Below are positions 61,902 to 64,000 of a stretch of DNA of 64,000 nt, one piece after another (the stretch's first letter is position 1; every line of letters begins with the position of its first letter). Below the pieces are notes generated by a model. The model was not told the DNA's origin. It made no database searches and worked only from the letters and a program-made list of their open reading frames with translations. A program made the translations under genes and the position numbers. Origin of the DNA: Alviniconcha marisindica. Taxonomy: Eukaryota > Mollusca > Gastropoda > Provannidae. The stretch lies in assembly GCA_018857735.1 (NCBI GenBank), contig JABMCL010001737.1, positions 285,001 to 349,000 on the forward strand, written 5' to 3'.

Positions 61902-62259
61902 CTGAAAGAATGCCAAGCAGGAATTACACCTTGTTTATTCCATCCAAGGGCGGATTTAGCCTTTTCCAATCGATATCATCGTTTGTGAAACATCGCAATA
62001 CACACAACCACCGTCCACCACGACAGCCTTTCAGGCCAAGCGCCATTGAGGGGTGTGTGGACGGCGCATCACGGCAGTGTTTGTAGGATTAACGACTGAA
62101 TTCCGCGACCACTTCACAAGGTTTGTCAGTTTCTGACAACAATCGTCATCTGTCATTTGAGCCACCGACTGTCCAACTTGCTCGACAACTCTCCCCTCAC
62201 GCCCAAAAGTTTCCAAAAGACAACCACGCTGTCGGAAGCAGGAGTGTCCCCGAACTTAC
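61902..62259 (-). other. ROCK: Putative 5'UTR intron of ROCK
   Basis: The donor GTAAGTTCG (complement at 62251-62259) and an acceptor TTCTTTCAG ending at 61902 bracket this interval. An in-frame TAG at about 61895 closes the frame upstream of the start codon, so anything further 5' is non-coding leader. Confidence 0.45.
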
Positions 62260-62440
62260 TGACAACTGACGACACTTAAAGGCAACTGATTGTGCATTGT
62301 GCAGTTGTTGCACACTTGTAGGCAGCCCTTGCCTCTCCTGGCTTCCTCTTCTTGCCGTCCGCCAGATTCGCTGTCATTCCGTCATGGCGCTCGACGTCAT
62401 TTTACCTTAGGATACCTGATCCGGAGTTTCGACAGGTGTG
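62260..62440 (-). promoter_or_regulatory. ROCK: Putative ROCK non-coding first exon and promoter
   Basis: The exon edge at 62260 is set by the good donor just downstream. Upstream DNA to about 62440 is less AT-rich than its surroundings and has no TATA box, as expected of a housekeeping-type promoter. A CRE-like GACGTCA half site sits at about 62392-62398. The transcription start cannot be placed from sequence. Confidence 0.35.
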
Positions 62441-63270
62441 CCAATGAACGCTAGAAAGTTCTAAGAAAGATCAAATCATAATACAGGTCATGCTCATATC
62501 CTCTAACAGACAACGAAATAATGCTTTACGTGAAATAAGTCCACGCATGGTACAGTTTTGTATTTATTCCAGCTGATTCTTAAGCATGTTGCACATGTTG
62601 ACTGAGGTAAGGCAAGGGTGATAACTGTGTTGCGGTATGCAAAATTTTATTCAAGTAGGTCTTATCAGATATCAAGCAACAAGCAGTGAAAAATACACTT
62701 ATCGAAACTTTAAACAAGATATATTCACAATATTGCGTTTTCACATTACCTGTTCATTATATACTAAAACCTCTGTCTCTCAAGATGGTATTGTGCAAGG
62801 GAAAGTACTGTTGATGTGAAACAAAAAATTGAGTTATTAGATGACTTTCCTCCCCTGTTTCAAAGAGCCAAGATTACATCGAGCTCAGACACTGAAAATG
62901 CTGCTAGTACCGTGATTATTTGAACTGAACCCTTGCCAGGGACATTACTCAAAAACATTCAGATTTTTTTTCCAAACTTTTTATGCTAAATGTGGGTCTA
63001 GGTCACCGCAGAAAAGCAACATTAAGCAGCGTCCGTCAAAATACCGACGTCAGTGAAGTTTTTTACAGCAGTGCAGAAAACGCACAAGTTAACTCCCTTG
63101 ATTTTTTGTTGTTGTAACATATGTTATACACACACACACACATATATAGATAGTGACGTACAAAATGCTGTCATATCCACTGCAATAATACCAACTAGTG
63201 AGACTGAATTGCTCTAAAACCACTTTCAGTGTTTGTTTGATAATATATAAATATAAAAGTTATACATATA
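62441..63270. other. Region upstream of ROCK, nothing recognised
   Basis: AT-rich sequence with a short CA/TA patch near 63130-63150. No gene or RNA gene is supported. Confidence 0.45.
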
Positions 63271-63307
63271 TTTTACCTTGAGATTTGTCTAAAGGCCCCT
63301 GAAACTG

Positions 63308-63649
63308 TTCATAGACCTGACTAAGGCCTTCAACACTGTCAACAGACCTGGTCAGTCTCTGGTCCATTTTGTCAAAGCTCAGCTGCCCCCCCCCCCCAAA
63401 TTCATCAGCATAATGAAGTCCCTACACAATGGGATGATGGCCAGAGTCTTAGAGAATGGTGACGTGTCTGACCCATTTCCAGTCATGAATGGTGTGAAAC
63501 AAGGTTGCATCCTGGCCCCAGCCCTCTTCAGCATACTGTTTGCTGAGATGCCATCTGAGGTGCTCGCCAAGACCAGTGCTGGCACCACGATCCGCTACAG
63601 AACTGACGGGCACTTCGCAATGGACAACTATGATGATAAATACAGATAA
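63308..63649 (+). pseudogene. Non-LTR retrotransposon reverse-transcriptase fragment
   Basis: An open frame reads FIDLTKAFNTVNRPG, a proline run over a poly-C tract, then KFISIMKSLHNGMMARVLEN, PFPVMNGVKQGCILAPALFS and RYRTDG before a stop. DLxKAFDTVNR and NGVKQGCxLAPxLF are reverse-transcriptase motifs of LINEs. The YADD catalytic motif and both ends of the protein are missing, so it cannot be active. A roughly 33-base direct repeat flanks it (63275-63307 and 63652-63685). Confidence 0.85.
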
Positions 63650-63685
63650 CTTATCTTGAGATTTGTCTAAAGGCCACTGAAACTG

Positions 63686-64000
63686 GCAGCAATTTTAAAC
63701 ATGAATGACATTTGCTGACAGTTTGTCATGTTTTGTGTTGTATATTTCCAGTCATGTTTGAACCTGTGTTGATGTGTACAATATTTGTTAGCTGTTTGTT
63801 AGACTGATGTCTTTATCTCAATATACTTTGTTTGGTTGTTTTGTATTGTTCAGTGCTTTGAGCTGCAGGCCGGCAGGCTTTGATTTCTTTCCTTATTATT
63901 TGAATTTATGTGCAGTTTTCGTAGTCTGAGAAAATGCCAAGTCCTTTAACTCATTGTGTGTTTCAAGTTCCACATCAGGTGACCTGTCAATCCAGTGTAT
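63686..64000. other. Unassigned AT-rich sequence, possible repeat tail
   Basis: No gene is seen. T/G-rich sequence follows the second copy of the direct repeat. Confidence 0.35.

Overview
This is an animal nuclear genome window, most likely from a mollusc and probably a marine gastropod. The evidence is GT-AG introns, a 35-exon Rho-kinase gene, one intronless gene with its own TATA box, a tRNA-headed SINE, LINE remnants, and very abundant (CA)n and minisatellite arrays. No bacterial or viral gene organisation is present. The taxon is inferred from style and protein similarity, not from a marker gene.

Layout. Bases 1-1196 are non-coding with short dispersed repeats. Bases 1197-3584 (minus strand) hold an intronless gene for a 795-residue helical-repeat protein. 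It ends in a clear SOCS box, so it is probably a substrate receptor of an Elongin-Cullin5 ubiquitin ligase. A TATA box lies at 3641-3650. Bases 3.65-13.6 kb are a repeat-rich intergenic region: a SINE, a LINE 3' end, a large fold-back inverted repeat at 9391-11453, and many microsatellites. Bases 13.66-61.9 kb (minus strand) are the Rho-associated coiled-coil kinase gene (ROCK). All coding exons were assembled by joining splice sites and phases: start codon at 61813, stop at 23491, about 1,374 codons, with a possible 3'UTR of up to 9.8 kb. A probable non-coding first exon ends at 62260. The last 1.5 kb carries a reverse-transcriptase fragment of a LINE on the plus strand.

Domain order in ROCK is complete: N-terminal dimerisation segment, AGC kinase domain, kinase extension with the FIGFTY motif, a long coiled coil, the Rho-binding region, and a PH domain interrupted by a C1 zinc finger. 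The first 218 residues keep the same numbering as I recall for human ROCK1 (K105, D198, D216).

The most unusual signal is in the ROCK introns. At least two minisatellites appear to have grown out of exon-intron junctions, so every repeat carries a copy of a real splice site. One is a 37-bp array of about 1.2 kb that repeats the exon 17 acceptor and the first exon bases. The other is an 84-bp duplication of the exon 18 donor. The intron between these two exons is also the only one whose phases do not match. The two genes have no evident functional link other than both being on the minus strand.
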